Source of the DNA: Andeanibacterium fulvum
Lineage (GTDB): Bacteria; Pseudomonadota; Alphaproteobacteria; Sphingomonadales; Sphingomonadaceae
Assembly (NCBI RefSeq): GCF_037154085.1
Contig: NZ_JBANRM010000004.1
Coordinates: 186,001-250,000 of the forward strand
DNA length: 64,000 nt
Direction of reading: 5' to 3'
Shown here one piece after another: positions 61,685 to 64,000 of the stretch; position 1 is the stretch's first letter; every line of letters starts with the position of its first letter. The position numbers and the translations under genes were made by a program. The notes below the pieces were generated by a model, which was not told the DNA's origin, ran no database searches, and saw nothing but the letters and a program-made list of their open reading frames with translations.

Positions 61685-62944
61685 TCAGTGGATATGCACC
61701 GGCGGACCCGGCCGCGGATGGAGGCGGCGGAACAGGCGGCCCTTCTCGCTATAGAGCACCAGCAGCAGCGCAAAAACGCCCGCCAGCAGCAACGCCCAGG
61801 CGAGCGGGCGGGCCGTGCCGTCATAGTTCTGGCCGATGACGAGGCCAATCAGCGCGGCAAGCACCATGCGCAGGAAGGACTGGATGGCACTGGCCGCCCC
61901 GGCGATCTCGGCAAAGGGCTGCATCGCGATCGAGCCGAAATTGGCGCCCAGGAAGCCCAGCAGCGCCAGGTTGCAGGCCATCAGCGGCAGGAACCACAGC
62001 AGCGAGGCGCTGTGCGGCGAGTGGGAGACCCACACCTGCAGCGCGCTGATGACGATGAATACCAGCAAGCCCGCATGGCTCACCCGGCGGGCGCCGAAAC
62101 GCTCCACGATCCGCGAATTGACGATGCTGGAAATTGCCATCGTCGCCGCCGTTCCGCCGAAGATATAGGGGAACATGTCGCCCGCGCCGAAATGCTCGCC
62201 CACCAGCTGCTGAGCCGAATTGACGTAGCCGAACACGGTGCCGATCACCAGCGAGGTGCCCAGCACATAGCCGATCGCCTGGCGCGACGTGGCCGCGATA
62301 TAGAGATTGCGGGCGAGGATCTTCGGCTGGATTTCCTGCCGGAATTCAGGGTGCAGCGTTTCGGGCAGGCGGATGCCCGCCCAGATCGCCATGACCACGC
62401 CCATGACGCTCAGCCCCACGAAGATCCAGCGCCAGCCCGCCACTTCCAGCACGAGCTGGCCCAGCGAAGGCGCGATCACCGGCACGGTGATGAACACGGC
62501 CGAGATCATGGAGAAGACGCGCGCCATCTTGTCGCCTTCGAACTGGTCGCGAATGATCGCGCCGGGCAGCACCATCAGGCCGGCCGAGCCGAAGCCCTGG
62601 ATAATGCGCATGATCAGCATCTGGTCGAAACTGGTCACGAATGCGCAGGCGACGCCGAAAACGACATAGCACAGCAGCGAAACCATCAGCAGCTTCTTGC
62701 GGCCGAAACGGTCCGCCAGAAGGCCGGGAATCAGTGTGCCGGCACCCGTGGAGAGCAGAAACAGGCTGACGATATATTGCCGCTTATTGGCATCGAGCAT
62801 GCCGAATTCGCCGGCAATCTCGTCAATTGCGGGCAGCATCCCGTCGATCGCCAGTGCGTGCAGCGCCATCAGCATGGCGGTCAGCACCACCAGCTCGGTA
62901 TTGCCCAGCACGCGCGGTGGGGAAAGGTTGGAATCCGTTGCCAT
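61685..62944 (-). CDS. MFS transporter, Bcr/CflA drug-export type
   Basis: The product has 419 residues from ATG 62944 (MATDSNLS). Twelve membrane helices. Family blocks: GTLIPGLLADRFGRKKLLMV, RIIQGFGSAGLMVLPGAIIR and FITVPVIAPSLGQLVLEVAG. Such transporters export small compounds with proton antiport. It precedes glpD closely (13 bases), which suggests one transcript without a clear functional link. Confidence 0.9.
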   Translation of the reverse strand: MATDSNLSPPRVLGNTELVVLTAMLMALHALAIDGMLPAIDEIAGEFGMLDANKRQYIVSLFLLSTGAGTLIPGLLADRFGRKKLLMVSLLCYVVFGVACAFVTSFDQMLIMRIIQGFGSAGLMVLPGAIIRDQFEGDKMARVFSMISAVFITVPVIAPSLGQLVLEVAGWRWIFVGLSVMGVVMAIWAGIRLPETLHPEFRQEIQPKILARNLYIAATSRQAIGYVLGTSLVIGTVFGYVNSAQQLVGEHFGAGDMFPYIFGGTAATMAISSIVNSRIVERFGARRVSHAGLLVFIVISALQVWVSHSPHSASLLWFLPLMACNLALLGFLGANFGSIAMQPFAEIAGAASAIQSFLRMVLAALIGLVIGQNYDGTARPLAWALLLAGVFALLLVLYSEKGRLFRRLHPRPGPPVHIH

Positions 62945-63086
62945 GCGCGCCCATTGCCCGCTCTTACAAGGCATGGCCAGTGAGAATTGTTGCAAGTGCT
63001 AACAATTTTCCTGTCGTTCGGCGCACTCTACCTTTCGCGGCCGGGGTGACGGGAGGATCGTTCGGCGGTAACCTGCCGCCAACGCC

Positions 63087-64000
63087 ATGGACCGCGACGA
63101 ACACGACGATGGGGAGGCCGCACTGGGCCTCAGGAAGATCATCCATGTCGACATGGATGCCTTCTTCGCCAGCGTGGAACAGCGCGACGATCCCGATCTG
63201 CGCGGCAAGCCAGTGGCGGTTGGCGGCGCGACCGGGCGCGGTGTCGTGGCGGCCGCAAGCTATGAAGCGCGCAAGTTCGGGGTCCGCTCGGCCATGCCGT
63301 CGCTGCGCGCCCAGCAGCTCTGCCCCGGGCTGATCTTCCGCAAGCCGCGCTTCGATACCTATCGCGAGGTCTCGCAGCAGATCCGCGCGATCTTCCGCGA
63401 CTACACGCCCCATGTCGAACCGCTGAGCCTCGACGAGGCCTATCTCGACGTGACGGAGGATCTCAAGGGCATCGGCTCTGCCACCCGCATCGCTGAACTG
63501 ATCCGCCAGCGTATCCGCAAGGAAACCCAGCTCACCGCCAGCGCCGGAGTGAGCTACAACAAGTTCCTCGCCAAGCTGGCCAGCGACCAGAACAAGCCAG
63601 ACGGCCTGTGCGTGATCCGCCCCGGCCAGGGCGCCGCTTTCGTGGCCGTGCTGCCGGTGCGGCGTTTCCACGGCGTGGGCCCGCGCGGGGCGGAAAAGAT
63701 GACGAAGCTTGGGATCGAGACCGGTGCCGATCTGCGCGAAAAGGACCTGCCTTTCCTCAAGCAGCATTTCGGCAGCTTCGCCGACTACCTCTATCGCGCG
63801 GCGCGGGGGATCGACCTCAGGCTGGTGCGCGCAAATCGTCCGCGCAAATCTTTGGGCGGGGAACGCACTTTCATGGACGATATCTCGTCCGGTCATTCCC
63901 TGCACGAAACGCTGGACCATATTGCCGATATCGTCTGGAGCCGGATCGAGGAGGCTCAGGCGCGCGGACGCACTGTCACCCTGAAGCTGCGCTTTACGGA
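63087..64000 (+). CDS. dinB: DNA polymerase IV, N-terminal part (runs off the window)
   Basis: The frame from ATG 63087 stays open to the end (304 codons). Y-family motifs: KIIHVDMDAFFASVEQRDD, PLSLDEAYLDVTEDL with the catalytic DE, and SAGVSYNKFLAKLASDQNKP, then helix-hairpin-helix RFHGVGPRGAEKMTKLG. It bypasses lesions with low fidelity. The first 16 residues are an acidic extension before RKIIHVDMD. Confidence 0.96.
   Translation, partial: MDRDEHDDGEAALGLRKIIHVDMDAFFASVEQRDDPDLRGKPVAVGGATGRGVVAAASYEARKFGVRSAMPSLRAQQLCPGLIFRKPRFDTYREVSQQIRAIFRDYTPHVEPLSLDEAYLDVTEDLKGIGSATRIAELIRQRIRKETQLTASAGVSYNKFLAKLASDQNKPDGLCVIRPGQGAAFVAVLPVRRFHGVGPRGAEKMTKLGIETGADLREKDLPFLKQHFGSFADYLYRAARGIDLRLVRANRPRKSLGGERTFMDDISSGHSLHETLDHIADIVWSRIEEAQARGRTVTLKLRFT

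Overview
The window is GC-rich DNA from an alphaproteobacterium, most likely of the order Sphingomonadales (Sphingomonadaceae or Erythrobacteraceae). This is inferred from the crtY-crtI-crtB carotenoid cluster, the ybgC-tolQRAB-pal operon, the single RelA/SpoT protein, the fused gallate-dioxygenase-type enzymes and the many short palindromic repeats between genes. Most of the window is ordinary chromosome.

Layout. 1-440: the start of a restriction-type gene running off the window, next to a tRNA-Ser. 0.5-11.5 kb: housekeeping genes (metallopeptidase, peptidylprolyl isomerase, Rsh, M1 peptidase, aminotransferase, hemF, pdeM, infC). 11.6-15.7 kb: VOC protein, anion transporter, hydrolase and J-domain protein. 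15.7-20.2 kb: ybgC-tolQ-tolR-tolA-tolB-pal. 20.3-24.2 kb: histidine genes hisB-hisH-hisA-hisF, a tiny PEP-CTERM protein, hisE and a HIT protein. 24.3-25.9 kb: sspB and gmk. 27-29.4 kb: a lipoprotein-like subtilisin autotransporter. 29.6-32.8 kb: dapD, small proteins, a dipeptidase and a cupin. 33-41 kb: an accessory-looking stretch with two single-chain LigB-LigA dioxygenases, a TPR-sulfotransferase, a third LigB-fold dioxygenase and a cupin. 41-46.3 kb: small secreted, haem-binding and membrane proteins. 46.4-48.4 kb: thiC with a TPP riboswitch. 48.6-52.5 kb: membrane enzymes and secreted proteins. 52.5-58.4 kb: a MITE followed by the carotenoid genes. 58.4-64 kb: two MFS transporters, glpD and the start of dinB.

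Three observations stand out. (1) Two intergenic loci (about 2.52-2.94 kb and 26.19-26.69 kb) each have a near-consensus sigma-70 promoter with identical 17-bp spacing, then matching 5' hairpins whose sequence differs while the pairing is kept, and a matching 3' hairpin block. They look like two divergent copies of an unassigned structured RNA of 400-500 nt. (2) Three small secreted helical proteins (genes at 40.8, 45.5 and 45.9 kb) share exactly 57 residues between their only two mature-region cysteines, which suggests an undescribed disulfide-stapled family. (3) A 268-bp element with perfect 32-bp terminal inverted repeats ends 11 bases before the start codon of the DUF2059 gene at the head of the carotenoid cluster.

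Repeat pairs of at least six sequence types occupy most gaps; one supplies the apparent crtB start codon and one splits hisA from hisF. infC appears to use a rare ATA start codon. No complete phage, insertion sequence, integrase or CRISPR array was seen.
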